Positions 18,883-29,440 of a stretch of DNA of 64,000 nt are shown here, piece by piece. Each line of letters opens with the position of its first letter. The first letter of the stretch is position 1. The stretch is from Rhynchopus sp. YZ270_cl-10 (taxonomy: Eukaryota > Euglenozoa > Diplonemea > Diplonemida > Diplonemidae): positions 1,687,220 to 1,751,219 of the forward strand of contig OZ037839.1 of NCBI GenBank assembly GCA_964035575.1, written 5' to 3'. The position numbers and the translations under genes are program-made. Under the pieces are notes generated by a model that was not told where the DNA came from, did no database searches, and saw nothing but the letters and a program-made list of their open reading frames with translations.

Positions 18883-20888
18883 ATGGAGGATGTGTCGACA
18901 GCAGAAACACGATGGATCTTTTCGAAGGAGCTTGACTTCTGGGCGCACTGTATGCCTATCATTGCTGGGGTGATCCTAGCACCGATCCTCTGGTATACGG
19001 TAGGGCCTGACGAGCTGCCCCTATGGGCTTATGCTGTAGTTGTCGTCTTTTGCGATGTAGGGCATGTCTGGGGGACCTTATTCCGCTGTTACATGGATAC
19101 AGCGGAGAACCGTCGGCGTGCACTGATTTACAACCTCTCCCCGGTCCTCATTTTTGCAGTCACCTTCGGCATACATTTCTGGCTATCGGAGGCGGTCTTT
19201 TGGATGATCGTTGGGTACACAGCGATTTTTCATTTTATCAGACAGCAGTGGGGGTTTCTGTGTCTATACCGTGCGAGGGCGCTGGAGGTTGAGGGTCGTG
19301 TCGCGGATCAAATAACGCATGCTGTAGGCGCGTTAGGTCCTATCGCAGTGTGGCACGCTGACGAGAACAGATCGTTCGATTGGTTCATGAGAGAAGACCC
19401 CTTTCTTATAAGGCTTCCGCCGTGGAGTAAGAATGTGGCGATCGGAATTTATGTAACGATTTTTGTGTCGTATTGCGTAAGGCAGATGAGGGTAAAGCAG
19501 GTGAATGTTGGGAAGGTGGCGACGATGCTGTTCTGCTGGGTGACCTGGGCGGTGGGGGTGCTGTGCCCGCATAAGCTCATCGCGGTGTTCTTCCTGAATA
19601 TGTTCCACGCAGCTCCGTCCTATATGATTGTGTTTTTCACAGCGCGCAATAAGTTTCGTGTCACCCCACCCCCAACAGACGCAGAGAGGCTAATAGTGTA
19701 TCTCACGCAGCCCGGGTCGTGGTGGAAGTACCTCGCCTTCTTCGTCACGATCGCAGTCTTCGAAGAGGTTTGTTATAAAGACAATATTATTTATACATAA
19801 CGCTCTAATTAGACTCTAATTAGAGTTCAGTTAGAGTATTAAAGACTCTAATTATACTCTAACTGCCGACTCTAATGATCTAATTTATTTCACTAAAACA
19901 ACATCAGTGTGGAGGGGTACAAACCTTCTTTTGAAATCTCAAAAATACACCGTTTTTTTTTACCCCCCCGGTGTTTTTACGGTGTTTTGTTGTGTTGTTG
20001 TAAAAGAAAACTCCCTTTTTTGTGTGCACGTTTCGGGCACCTTTCTTTAGCCCCTCTGACATCCATTTTCTTGCTTGCTAGACCGTACATTGCTCCGTTC
20101 TCTAAAAAGGAATGGTAAAAAAAAAAAAAAATGTTTTCCAACAATGTTTGATTGGTAGTGCATATGTGAGCAGTACCAACATAACATAAGCGACGAACGG
20201 GATGGGGGTTATTATGGTCACTCAAACAACACACTGATTTCAAGCGCACACAGAAGTGGGCTACTCTCCAGTTCAGGCGTTACCCACTCGAATTCCGTTA
20301 TCAAACACACACACATACACATGGGCCATATTCTGCGCAAGAATTACCTAATTGTTATCAAAACACCCACACAGATCCTATGGGAGGCGTTCGTCTGGCG
20401 CGACTACTACCCAGAGCTGTTCACATTCGAAGTTAATAAGCTCGGTAAGTCCTTCTTCACTGCACTGCTTTCGATGCCTCAGGTATACTCATTGCGCCCT
20501 TTTATCTGATGTAAACCACGAAATTGGATGTAGGACTGAATGGTTGGGTCGGTGCCTGCAACTGCAACTCTTCTGTTGAAGCTTTTTGTGTGGCTTGACC
20601 CCCCTTTTAAGGTCCCCCCGTTAGTACCACAAAAGGAGTACTAAAGCGGTAGTGGAGAGCTCTATAGGGCGGTTACTCTAATACAACCAAGTTTTCAAAA
20701 CACAGAGAAACACTTTATTGCGTGAGGACCACCATTTTTAGCAAAAATGTCACCAACTGCCAACCACACACACCCCTGCACAGCTTACACACTACTTTTT
20801 GGACGCCTTTATCTGGAAGCTTGAGCAGAACCCATGCCTGTCTGACTACTACGGCCTTACGTACACAACGAAGGTGAAGGCCCTGTGA
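18883..20888 (+). CDS. Polytopic membrane protein, three exons, family unknown
   Basis: Exons 18883-19767, 20375-20482 and 20784-20888 join in phase 0 (GAG|GTTTGT...CAG|ATC and CAG|GTATAC...CAG|CTT) to give 365 residues. About seven or eight hydrophobic segments span the protein (for example WAHCMPIIAGVILAPILWYT, PVLIFAVTFGIHFWL, VAIGIYVTIFVSYCV). The C-terminal exon reads LTHYFLDAFIWKLEQNP, ending KVKAL. The His/Asp/Trp-rich motifs (FHFIRQQWGF, HYFLDAFIWK) resemble bacterial membrane proteins I cannot name. Intron 1 holds an S3 repeat and a cluster of CTCTAATTA words (19801-19880). Intron 2 holds an S1 repeat. Splice sites are inferred from phase and protein continuity. Confidence 0.75.
20021..20118 (+). 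repeat. SINE-like repeat S3, in intron 1
   Basis: Core GTGTGCACGTTTCGGGCACC, then CATCCATTTTCTTG and ACCGTACATTGCTCCGTTCT, ending AAAAAGGAATGGT plus an A tail. Family members at 20993, 51554 and 52891. Confidence 0.6.
20652..20700 (+). repeat. SINE-like repeat S1, in intron 2
   Basis: GTGGAGAGCTCTATAGGGCG, TACTCTAATACAACC, AAGTTTTCAAAA. It lies inside the second intron of the membrane-protein gene on the gene strand. Confidence 0.6.
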
Positions 20889-20992
20889 AGTGCGAGGTTG
20901 TTGCTCCATGGCCTCTTTGTCTTCGACATGGTTTGTCGCAAGTGGGCGTGCGTTTTCAAAAAAAAAATAAAAGTTCCTCGTTTTGGGGTCAA

Positions 20993-21180
20993 TATTGGAG
21001 TGTACCATTGGTAAGCAATGGTATTTCAATGATGAAATAGGTGAGTGATGACACCTCCCCTTTTAGTTGTGTGTGCACGTTTAGGAAAGGCAACTTCCTA
21101 TTAAGCCCGCCGAGTCCATTTTCTTGGAGCTTCCAGGACCGTACATTGCTCCGTTCCCTAAAAAGGAATGGTGAAAAGGT
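20993..21180 (+). repeat. SINE-like repeat S3, long form
   Basis: The 5' half TATTGGAGTGTACCATTGGT...CAATGATGAAATAGGTGAG is followed by the common core (GTGTGCACGTTTAGGAAAGG...ACCGTACATTGCTCCGTTCC) ending AAAAAGGAATGG. The same long form is at 51554-51735; the other two copies carry the 3' half only. Confidence 0.6.
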
Positions 21181-21657
21181 TTTCAAAAATAATACATAAA
21201 TAGAATCTGACTTCGGATATGACACATGACACGTGAATACGAACTTTTATTTCTTTGTGCTTCCACTGGGACCGTTTCATACCTTCTCCCATGTGTACCC
21301 TCTGCGAGCTGAGCATATGCAGTTAAGTTACAGTAACACACAAAAAAAAAAAAAAAAAGTTCCCCATCTTTATGCATCTACTTATACCGATAAGTTCTGG
21401 CTCTGAAACCAGCAAAAGTACTCAAGCTATTTCCATGTAACATTTCTGTTCCCGCCTACTCCCGTCTCCAATTCAAAGGGCCTCCGGTCCGCAGGCGCTC
21501 CTGCATAGATTGCAAACGCTACCTGGTGGTCTAAACGGCCTGCTTCCATGGTGGGAACCGCCTGGGAGCAATGGACTGGCAGGCGTGACACTTCGAGGAG
21601 CTGTGCTCTTCCTTACCAAACAACCCACCCGCAGAGATACATCAAGACACACATAAA

Positions 21658-23184
21658 ATGGAACTGATTATCCAGGGCTTGGGGAAGGACTTCGTGATTG
21701 AGGTGGGTGAGAACGACACAACGGAGACGATGCGGCAGAAGGTGGCGTCTGCAACAGAGTTGTGCGAAGACAGCTTCCGCATGGGCTTCGGAGGGAAGGA
21801 GGAAGGAGAGGACATCACAGAACTGAGTGCTGGAGACACAGTCGTGTTGACGAAAACAATTAAGTACGAAGCCATATCAGCTCTTCATGCATTGGGTGAG
21901 ACAAACATCACAGCAGAAAGGTTGCAGCAGGTGGAGGATCCGAAGGTGGCCAGCTTGCTTCTTCAGGCAGAAGTTGCGACTGCGATTCCAACAAACTTCT
22001 TCTCAGGTAGTGACGTAACGCGCATTGGTTTCAGTTGCGTACCCAATGTGGATGACAACTGTGGCATCACACTGCACCTGCCTGCATTACCCTGCGTCAC
22101 CACGATTGGTGGCGGGTTTCTCTCCGAATGCGATACGTTGTCGGAAGCCGACCTCACCGGCCTGCAATCAGTCACCACGATTGGTTACAATTTTCTCTCC
22201 TACTGCGATACGTTGTCGAAAGTAGACCTCACCGGCCTGCAATCAGTCACCACGATTGGTGAGGAGTTTCTCTACAACTGCAAAACGTTGTCGAAAGTCG
22301 ACTTGACCGGCCTGCGATCAGTCACCACGATTGGTAATAATTTTCTCTCCTCCTGCGATACGTTGTCGGAAGTCGACTTCACCGTCCATAAAACAGTCAC
22401 CACGATTGGTGACAATTTTCTCTCCTACTGCGATACGTTGTCGAAAGTAGACCTCACCGGCCTGCGATCAGTCACCACGATTGGTAGCAATTTTCTCTCC
22501 TCCTGCGATACGTTGTCAGATGTCGACCTCACTGGCCTGCGATCAGTTACGACGATTGGTGACAGGTTTCTCTACAACTGCACATCGTTGTCGGAAGTAG
22601 ACCTCACCTGCCTGCAATCAGTCACCACGATTGGTGACAGGTTTCTCTCCTCCTGCGATACGTTGTCGGATGCCGACCTCACCTGCCTGCAATCAGTCAC
22701 CACGATTGGTGACTGGTTTCTCTACAACTGCGATACGTTGTCGGAAGTCGACCTCACCGGATTGCAAGCAGTCACCACGATTGGTGACAATTTTCTCTCC
22801 TACTGCGATACGTTGTCGAAAGTCGACCTCACCGGCCTGCAAGCAGTCACCACGATTGGTGACAATTTTCTCTCCTCCTGCGATACGTTGTCGAAAGTAG
22901 ACCTCACCGGCCTGCAAGCAGTCACCACGATTGGTGACAGTTTTCTCTCCTCCTGCGATACGTTGTCGGAAGTAGACCTCACCAGCCTGCAAGCAGTCAC
23001 CACGATTGGTAACAATTTTCTCACCTCCTGCGATACGTTGTCGAAAGTCAACCTCACCAGCCTGCAAGCAGTCACCACGATTGGTTACAATCTTCTCTCC
23101 GACTGCACATCGTTGTCGGAAGTCGACGGAAGGGACAAGTGTAGCAACGTTGTACGCAGCAGACTAGGTGACGTTGGTTTTTAG
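21658..23184 (+). CDS. Ubiquitin-like/BspA-type LRR protein, copy A
   Basis: 508 residues. Residues 1-66 look like a ubiquitin-like beta-grasp domain (MELIIQGLGKDFVIEVGE... ending AGDTVVLTK). A helical linker (67-120) follows, then 14 tandem 25-residue LRRs (consensus DLTGLQxVTTIGxxFLSxCDTLSKV) of the BspA/LRR_5 type, and a short tail (VDGRDKCSNV). There is no signal peptide or membrane segment, so the protein is probably cytosolic. BspA-like LRRs usually mediate protein binding; the partner is unknown. The 75-bp DNA repeats are very alike, which favours unequal recombination. The downstream neighbour encodes another protein with a ubiquitin-like N-terminus. Confidence 0.85.
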   Translation: MELIIQGLGKDFVIEVGENDTTETMRQKVASATELCEDSFRMGFGGKEEGEDITELSAGDTVVLTKTIKYEAISALHALGETNITAERLQQVEDPKVASLLLQAEVATAIPTNFFSGSDVTRIGFSCVPNVDDNCGITLHLPALPCVTTIGGGFLSECDTLSEADLTGLQSVTTIGYNFLSYCDTLSKVDLTGLQSVTTIGEEFLYNCKTLSKVDLTGLRSVTTIGNNFLSSCDTLSEVDFTVHKTVTTIGDNFLSYCDTLSKVDLTGLRSVTTIGSNFLSSCDTLSDVDLTGLRSVTTIGDRFLYNCTSLSEVDLTCLQSVTTIGDRFLSSCDTLSDADLTCLQSVTTIGDWFLYNCDTLSEVDLTGLQAVTTIGDNFLSYCDTLSKVDLTGLQAVTTIGDNFLSSCDTLSKVDLTGLQAVTTIGDSFLSSCDTLSEVDLTSLQAVTTIGNNFLTSCDTLSKVNLTSLQAVTTIGYNLLSDCTSLSEVDGRDKCSNVVRSRLGDVGF

Positions 23185-23621
23185 GGAAGGAAAGAAAGCG
23201 GGAGTGGGGATTGGGGTGTTAGGATTATTCGGTGGGTTTGGGACAAAAAAAAGAAAGTGTACACTGTCACGAGAGGTGATTTTTTTCCATTGCAAGCCAA
23301 CTTCTCAAGAGCAGTGCCGTAGGACCATAGTAGAGCGCCCTTGGATCCTGCGACGGCGAAAGACCCATCAGCATCCACTAGCTCGTTCACTCCGAAGCTT
23401 CCCTTCAGGGATAGATGGCAACTCCAAAACATCTCATCTGTGGACGGCATCATCTCCAAAGTGAGAGTCTGTGACGGTGCCACACGTGACGCAGAGGGTG
23501 GTGCACCCCCCTCCGCTGCTCGCAGTCCGGAGGTGTCCCTGCATTAGCAACTATGTTCCCTTGACCACACCACACAGACACACCCTCTGCTCTCTTCTCT
23601 CTCTCTCTCTCTCTTTTCACC
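23185..23621 (+). other. Spacer between LRR and ankyrin-type genes, unit A
   Basis: 437 bp, apparently identical to 29004-29440. It contains CACTGTCACGAGAGGTGATT (about 23263), resembling a sequence at 51990-52010, and a CT microsatellite (23595-23615) just before the ATG. The CT tract lacks an AG before the start, so it is not itself a clean acceptor. Confidence 0.5.
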
Positions 23622-26243
23622 ATGGAGGTAATGGTCGAGGTTGTGGGTCGGAGTGCGCTGGACATTGTTGAGTTCGCTGAGGACGCAAACGTCGGTGCAT
23701 TCTATACTGCTGTTGCGGAGACGTGCGGGCTTGCGGCAGACAGCTTCTCGCTGCTGTGGAAGGGCGAGACGCTTGCGGACATGGCCACACCCATGAGCTC
23801 TGTTGGTGCGCAGGCAGGCGACACGTTCACGGCGGACATGAAGCAAACAGACCGCATTGCTTACCCACGCGTTCTGCAGAGGAGGGAGCGCTTCACCATG
23901 GCCCTGCGCACGGAGGTCCGCAAGAAGCCCCTTTGGTTCACGAAGATCATGGATGAGAGCATCCGCAAGAAGTGGGTCACAGAGGCGATGGAGGCGCGCG
24001 ACGTAGGTCCGGTGCTGGACTACGGCGAGGAGAGCTTCCTCCCATACGACAAGAACGCAGCGTGCAAGGACACCCTCGCCGCTCTCGCCTCCGAAGCGGC
24101 ACTCATCACTGCAGGCAAACCCCTCATCTCCCCCGAGCCTGACTACATGCGCCACCAAGATGGCATGATCCCGCCCGCCCTCGCCAACACCCTGAACAAA
24201 CTTCTTGCACCCTTCCGCGAGGCAAAAGACTGGCATCCCGGAAGCAATGACCAGGTCCTCGATTTGATCCACCCTTCGCTTTACTGCCTTGTGAAGGATT
24301 CGGAGAAGCCAACAAAGAAGAGAAGAAAGCATCTCGTGTCGAGCACGCTGGATGGGAGGCCGAGTTCGGAGTATGCGTGGATCCCGACGGATTTCAAAGT
24401 GGGTGCGGATGGGACTGTTGCACCGGAGGGGTACATCAACAACATTCCTGTTGAGGCAACGGAGCTGACGGAGGTTGTGTGCGATGTGCTGTCACGCTTC
24501 TTGCCGCTTCTGTCTGCAGTGCGGAGCATCACGGATTCGGATACCTTCTCCGAAAGCGAGCTGAGCGAGCAGGAGCTGACCGACGCCGACAAACAGGAAC
24601 TCAACGACGTGCTGGAACACCTCGACAGCAAATACATGAAAGAGGGGGCAGACGAGGCTGGCATCATCTTCGACAACGGCGACGTGCGCTCTGTGTACCA
24701 CAAGAAAGCAGCCAAGATCGAGGACATCGACTCTGCTGCCTTCCGCGCCGTACTGACGCACCTCGACGACGGCGAGCCTGACAAAATCACCCGGAGCGAG
24801 GTCATCGAAGTCGCTGGGAGGCTGGACCTAACAGTACCTGGAGGCGACGCTATGGATGAGGACGAAGGGGAGGATGACGACGACGACGATGATGATGACG
24901 ATGACGAAGCAGAAGAGGAAGAGGAAGAAGAAACGGACGCAAAGCCAACCTCGACCAAACCTGTACTGACGTGCCCCTTCGAGCTAGCCTTCAAAGGAGA
25001 TCTGGACGCACTGAAGCGCTCCCCAGGTGTGCACAGCGGCACTGTGAACAACCTGCATAAGGACCGTGGCACCTCCCTTCTGTACACTGCAGCGAGGTTT
25101 GGCCACATGCCGGTGGTGCAGTGGTTGGTGCAGAAGTTGTCTGCGTTTGTGAACATTGCAAACAGCGAGGCAGGGTCTGCCTCCACACCTCTGCACGGGG
25201 CTGCATACGGTGGGCACGCTGCTATTGCCGCACTCCTGATGAAGCATGGTGCAGACAAATCAGCAAAGAACAAACACGGAGACACGCCATTGGAGGATGC
25301 AGGCAACCCTGCGTCTGGGGTGAGCAAGGCTGCACAGAAGAAGGTTAAGAAGGCGATCACCGATGCGAAGAAACGCAGAATCGCAAGAGCAAAGCCAGAC
25401 CGCACGCTTGCGGAGAAGGAAGCGAAGGCCTCACCAGGCACCGTAGACTCCGCAGGGCTGGACCTTATCATTGAAATCGCAAAGCACAACACGAAGAAAG
25501 GAACCAAAACCACTGCAAAGGAGATTGCACTGAAGCTCTTCGCGCACGTCACGGAAGATCTCGGACACAAAGAATGGTGCCACGTCAGCAGCCTCGAAGA
25601 CGCCATCAAAGCACGCAAACGCCACGAACACTCCGACCATCAAAGGGAGCTCAAACAACGCCTCAAACTCGGCAAAAAATTCCAGGTTATTGTGAAGGCT
25701 GCAGACATTGTTCTTACCCCAGAAAACCCTGTCTATCCTGGGGGCACCTGGCACCTTGAAGGGAGCAGGGAGGAACGCATTGTGGCGACTGGGATCTACT
25801 ATTACGATCAAGACAACGTGACACCGTCGCACCTTTGCTTCCGCAAGCTGGTCGACGCAGAGGATATGGAGTACGAACAGTGCCAGCACGACCACATCTA
25901 CACTGAATACAGGGTAGAACCGAATGACATGACGAACATGATATTAGGTGAGGTGTCGACACCAACCGGGAGGTGCATCGCGTTCCCCAACGACCTGCAG
26001 CACAAGGCTGCACCCTTCCAGCTGGTGGACCACACAAAGCCAGGATTTAGGAAGATGCTTGTCTTCTTCGTCGTCAGCCCCGAAGAAAGAATACCGTCCA
26101 CCTCGGACATCCCACGCCAGCAGGACTTCGTGACTTTAGAGCAGGCTCTCCGTAACCGCTTGGAACTGATGGAGGACAGAAAGGGCTACACCGCTGGGGT
26201 GAACAGTGAATGGGAAGAGGAGGTGTCTTTGTGTGAACATTAA
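23622..26243 (+). CDS. Ubiquitin-like/ankyrin/DUF4246-like protein, copy A
   Basis: 873 residues. Residues 1-75 read as a ubiquitin-like domain (MEVMVEVVG...LLWKGETLAD...AGDTFTADM). Residues 100-380 contain stretches like the N-terminal half of DUF4246 (WFTKIMDESIRKKWVTEA). Residues 415-445 are an Asp/Glu run. Residues 455-590 contain about three ankyrin repeats (GTSLLYTAARFGHMPVVQWL, STPLHGAAYGGHAAIAALLM). The C-terminal 230 residues fit the DUF4246 core: YPGGTWHLEG, IVATGIYYYD, GRCIAFPNDLQHKAAPF, FRKMLVFFVV. The HxE...H...R pattern suggests a 2-oxoglutarate/Fe(II) oxygenase-like fold (inference). Ankyrins inserted within DUF4246 are unusual. Confidence 0.82.
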   Translation: MEVMVEVVGRSALDIVEFAEDANVGAFYTAVAETCGLAADSFSLLWKGETLADMATPMSSVGAQAGDTFTADMKQTDRIAYPRVLQRRERFTMALRTEVRKKPLWFTKIMDESIRKKWVTEAMEARDVGPVLDYGEESFLPYDKNAACKDTLAALASEAALITAGKPLISPEPDYMRHQDGMIPPALANTLNKLLAPFREAKDWHPGSNDQVLDLIHPSLYCLVKDSEKPTKKRRKHLVSSTLDGRPSSEYAWIPTDFKVGADGTVAPEGYINNIPVEATELTEVVCDVLSRFLPLLSAVRSITDSDTFSESELSEQELTDADKQELNDVLEHLDSKYMKEGADEAGIIFDNGDVRSVYHKKAAKIEDIDSAAFRAVLTHLDDGEPDKITRSEVIEVAGRLDLTVPGGDAMDEDEGEDDDDDDDDDDDEAEEEEEEETDAKPTSTKPVLTCPFELAFKGDLDALKRSPGVHSGTVNNLHKDRGTSLLYTAARFGHMPVVQWLVQKLSAFVNIANSEAGSASTPLHGAAYGGHAAIAALLMKHGADKSAKNKHGDTPLEDAGNPASGVSKAAQKKVKKAITDAKKRRIARAKPDRTLAEKEAKASPGTVDSAGLDLIIEIAKHNTKKGTKTTAKEIALKLFAHVTEDLGHKEWCHVSSLEDAIKARKRHEHSDHQRELKQRLKLGKKFQVIVKAADIVLTPENPVYPGGTWHLEGSREERIVATGIYYYDQDNVTPSHLCFRKLVDAEDMEYEQCQHDHIYTEYRVEPNDMTNMILGEVSTPTGRCIAFPNDLQHKAAPFQLVDHTKPGFRKMLVFFVVSPEERIPSTSDIPRQQDFVTLEQALRNRLELMEDRKGYTAGVNSEWEEEVSLCEH

Positions 26244-26651
26244 GAGAAACAGAACAACGTTGTGTGGAGTGAACATCCAGGACTTTCCCTGGGGTGTCCC
26301 TCAGCGAGCTGAGCATATGCAGTTAAGTTACAGTAACGCACAAAAAAATAAAGTTCCCCATCTCTATGCATCTACTTATACCGATAAGTTCTGGCTCTGA
26401 AACCAGCAAAAGTACTCAAGCTATTTCCATGTAACATTTCTGTTCCCGCCTACTCCCGTCTCCAATTCAAAGGGCCTCCGGTCCGCAGGCGCTCCTGCAT
26501 TGATTGCAAACGCTACCTGGTGGTCTAAACGGCCTGCTTCCATGGTGGGAACCGCCTGGGAGCAATGGACTGGCAGGCGTGACACTTCGAGGAGCTGTGC
26601 TCTTCCTTACCAAACAACCCACCCGCAGAGATACATCAAGACACACATAAA

Positions 26652-29003
26652 ATGGAACTGACTATTCAGGGCTTGGGGAAGGACTTCGTGATGGAGGTGG
26701 GTGAGAAGGACACAACGGAGACGATGCGGCAGAAGGTGGCGTCTGCAACAGAGTTGTGCGAAGACAGCTTCCACATGGGCTTCGGAGGGAAGGAGGAAGG
26801 AGAGGACATCACAGAACTGAGTGCTGGAGACACAGTCGTGTTGACGAAAACAATGAAGTACGAAGCCATATCAGCTCTTCATGCATTGGGTGAGACAAAC
26901 ATCACAGCAGAAAGGTTGCAGCAGGTGGAGGATCCGAAGGTGGCCAGCTTGCTTCTTCAGGCAGAAGTTGCGACTGCGATTCCAACAAACTTCTTCTCAG
27001 GTAGTGACGTAACGCGCATTGGTTTCAGTTGCGTACCCAATGTGGATGACAACTGTGCCATCACACTGCACCTGCCTGCATTACCCTGCGTCACCGCGAT
27101 TGGTGACAGGTTTCTCTTCCACTGCACAACGTTGTCGGAAGTGGACCTGCGCGGCTTGCAAGCAGTCACCACGATTGGGGACGGGTTTCTCTCCAACTGC
27201 GATACGTTGTCGGAAGTCAACCTGACCAGCCTGCAAGCAGTCACCACGATTGGTTACAATTTTCTCTCCTGCTGCACAACGTTGTCGGAAGTGGACCTGC
27301 GCGGCTTGCAAGCAGTCACCACGATTGGGGACGGGTTTCTCTCCAACTGCACATCGTTGTCGGAAGTCAAACTCACCGGCCTGCAAGCAGTCACCACGAT
27401 TGGTAACTGTTTTCTCTACAACTGCACAACGTTGTCGGAAGTAGACCTCACCGGCCTACAATCAGTCACCACGATTGGTTACAATTTTCTCTCCTGCTGC
27501 ACAACGTTGTCGGAAGTGGACCTGCGCGGCTTGCAAGCAGTCACCACGATTGGGGACGGGTTTCTCTCCAACTGCACATCGTTGTCGGAAGTCAAACTCA
27601 CCGGCCTGCAAGCAGTCACCACGATTGGTAACTGTTTTCTCTACAACTGCACAACGTTGTCGGAAGTAGACCTCACCGGCCTGAAATCAGTCACCACGAT
27701 TGGTGAGGAGTTTCTCTACCACTGCACATCGTTGTCGAAACTCTACCTGACCGGCCTGCAATCAGTCACCACGATTGGTGCCAATTTTCTCTCCTCCTGC
27801 GATATGTTGTCGCAAGTCGACCTGACCGGCCTGCAAGCAGTCACCACGATTGGTGGCGGGTTTCTCTCCGAATGCGATACGTTGTCGGAAGCCGACCTCA
27901 CCGGCCTGCAATCAGTCACCACGATTGGTGAGGAGTTTCTCTACAACTGCAAAACGTTGTCGAAAGTCGACTTGACCGGCCTGCGATCAGTCACCACGAT
28001 TGGTTACTATTTTCTCTCCTACTGCGATAAGTTGTCGAAAGTAGACCTCACCGGCCTGCAATCAGTCACCACGATTGGTGAGGAGTTTCTCTACAACTGC
28101 AAAACGTTGTCGAAAGTCGACTTGACCGGCCTGCGATCAGTCACCACGATTGGTAATAATTTTCTCTCCTCCTGCGATACGTTGTCGGAAGTCGACTTCA
28201 CCGTCCATAAAACAGTCACCACGATTGGTGACAATTTTCTCTCCTACTGCGATACGTTGTCGAAAGTAGACCTCACCGGCCTGCGATCAGTCACCACGAT
28301 TGGTAGCAATTTTCTCTCCTCCTGCGATACGTTGTCAGATGTCGACCTCACTGGCCTGCGATCAGTTACGACGATTGGTGACAGGTTTCTCTACAACTGC
28401 ACATCGTTGTCGGAAGTAGACCTCACCTGCCTGCAATCAGTCACCACGATTGGTGACAGGTTTCTCTCCTCCTGCGATACGTTGTCAGATGTCGACCTCA
28501 CTGGCCTGCGATCAGTTACGACGATTGGTGACAGGTTTCTCTACAACTGCACATCGTTGTCGGATGCCGACCTCACCTGCCTGCAATCAGTCACCACGAT
28601 TGGTGACTGGTTTCTCTACAACTGCGATACGTTGTCGGAAGTCGACCTCACCGGATTGCAAGCAGTCACCACGATTGGTGACAATTTTCTCTCCTCCTGC
28701 GATACGTTGTCGAAAGTAGACCTCACCGGCCTGCAAGCAGTCACCACGATTGGTGACAGTTTTCTCTCCTCCTGCGATACGTTGTCGGAAGTAGACCTCA
28801 CCGGCCTGCAAGCAGTCACCACGATTGGTAACAATTTTCTCACCTCCTGCGATAAGTTGTCGAAAGTCAACCTCACCAGCCTGCAAGCAGTCACCACGAT
28901 TGGTTACAATCTTCTCTCCGACTGCACATCGTTGTCGGAAGTCGACGGAAGGGACAAGTGTAGCAACGTTGTACGCAGCAGACTAGGTGACGTTGGTTTT
29001 TAG
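26652..29003 (+). CDS. Ubiquitin-like/BspA-type LRR protein, copy B
   Basis: 783 residues. It has the same plan as the gene at 21658 but with 25 LRRs instead of 14. The ubiquitin-like domain differs at a few sites (for example VMEVGEKD for VIEVGEND, SFHMGF for SFRMGF). Within the array a three-repeat block of 225 bp is itself duplicated (about 27241-27465 and 27466-27690), and other repeats are exact copies of unit A repeats. The last nine or so repeats and the tail match copy A. It is probably a cytosolic binding protein; repeat-number change would alter the binding surface. Confidence 0.85.
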   Translation: MELTIQGLGKDFVMEVGEKDTTETMRQKVASATELCEDSFHMGFGGKEEGEDITELSAGDTVVLTKTMKYEAISALHALGETNITAERLQQVEDPKVASLLLQAEVATAIPTNFFSGSDVTRIGFSCVPNVDDNCAITLHLPALPCVTAIGDRFLFHCTTLSEVDLRGLQAVTTIGDGFLSNCDTLSEVNLTSLQAVTTIGYNFLSCCTTLSEVDLRGLQAVTTIGDGFLSNCTSLSEVKLTGLQAVTTIGNCFLYNCTTLSEVDLTGLQSVTTIGYNFLSCCTTLSEVDLRGLQAVTTIGDGFLSNCTSLSEVKLTGLQAVTTIGNCFLYNCTTLSEVDLTGLKSVTTIGEEFLYHCTSLSKLYLTGLQSVTTIGANFLSSCDMLSQVDLTGLQAVTTIGGGFLSECDTLSEADLTGLQSVTTIGEEFLYNCKTLSKVDLTGLRSVTTIGYYFLSYCDKLSKVDLTGLQSVTTIGEEFLYNCKTLSKVDLTGLRSVTTIGNNFLSSCDTLSEVDFTVHKTVTTIGDNFLSYCDTLSKVDLTGLRSVTTIGSNFLSSCDTLSDVDLTGLRSVTTIGDRFLYNCTSLSEVDLTCLQSVTTIGDRFLSSCDTLSDVDLTGLRSVTTIGDRFLYNCTSLSDADLTCLQSVTTIGDWFLYNCDTLSEVDLTGLQAVTTIGDNFLSSCDTLSKVDLTGLQAVTTIGDSFLSSCDTLSEVDLTGLQAVTTIGNNFLTSCDKLSKVNLTSLQAVTTIGYNLLSDCTSLSEVDGRDKCSNVVRSRLGDVGF

Positions 29004-29440
29004 GGAAGGAAAGAAAGCGGGAGTGGGGATTGGGGTGTTAGGATTATTCGGTGGGTTTGGGACAAAAAAAAGAAAGTGTACACTGTCACGAGAGGTGATT
29101 TTTTTCCATTGCAAGCCAACTTCTCAAGAGCAGTGCCGTAGGACCATAGTAGAGCGCCCTTGGATCCTGCGACGGCGAAAGACCCATCAGCATCCACTAG
29201 CTCGTTCACTCCGAAGCTTCCCTTCAGGGATAGATGGCAACTCCAAAACATCTCATCTGTGGACGGCATCATCTCCAAAGTGAGAGTCTGTGACGGTGCC
29301 ACACGTGACGCAGAGGGTGGTGCACCCCCCTCCGCTGCTCGCAGTCCGGAGGTGTCCCTGCATTAGCAACTATGTTCCCTTGACCACACCACACAGACAC
29401 ACCCTCTGCTCTCTTCTCTCTCTCTCTCTCTCTTTTCACC
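29004..29440 (+). other. Spacer between LRR and ankyrin-type genes, unit B
   Basis: By eye identical to 23185-23621, including the CT tract before the ATG. Confidence 0.5.

Larger units (their letters stand above)
21301..26266 (+). repeat. Segmental duplication, unit A (two-gene cassette)
   Basis: Unit A (about 4.97 kb) repeats in direct orientation as unit B (26304 to about 32085). Homology starts at GCGAGCTGAGCATATGCAGT and ends just after the ankyrin-type gene at AACAACGTTGTGTGG. Each unit carries an LRR gene followed by an ankyrin/DUF4246-like gene with the same 437-bp spacer. Differences cluster in the first kilobase. The rest is nearly identical apart from the number of LRRs. Confidence 0.92.

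Noticed and set aside
24281-25618. 445-codon antisense frame in the ankyrin/DUF4246-like gene (and its twin at 30100-31437)
   Set aside because: Ser/Ala-rich shadow of the biased codons and acidic run of the sense gene, which has recognisable domains.
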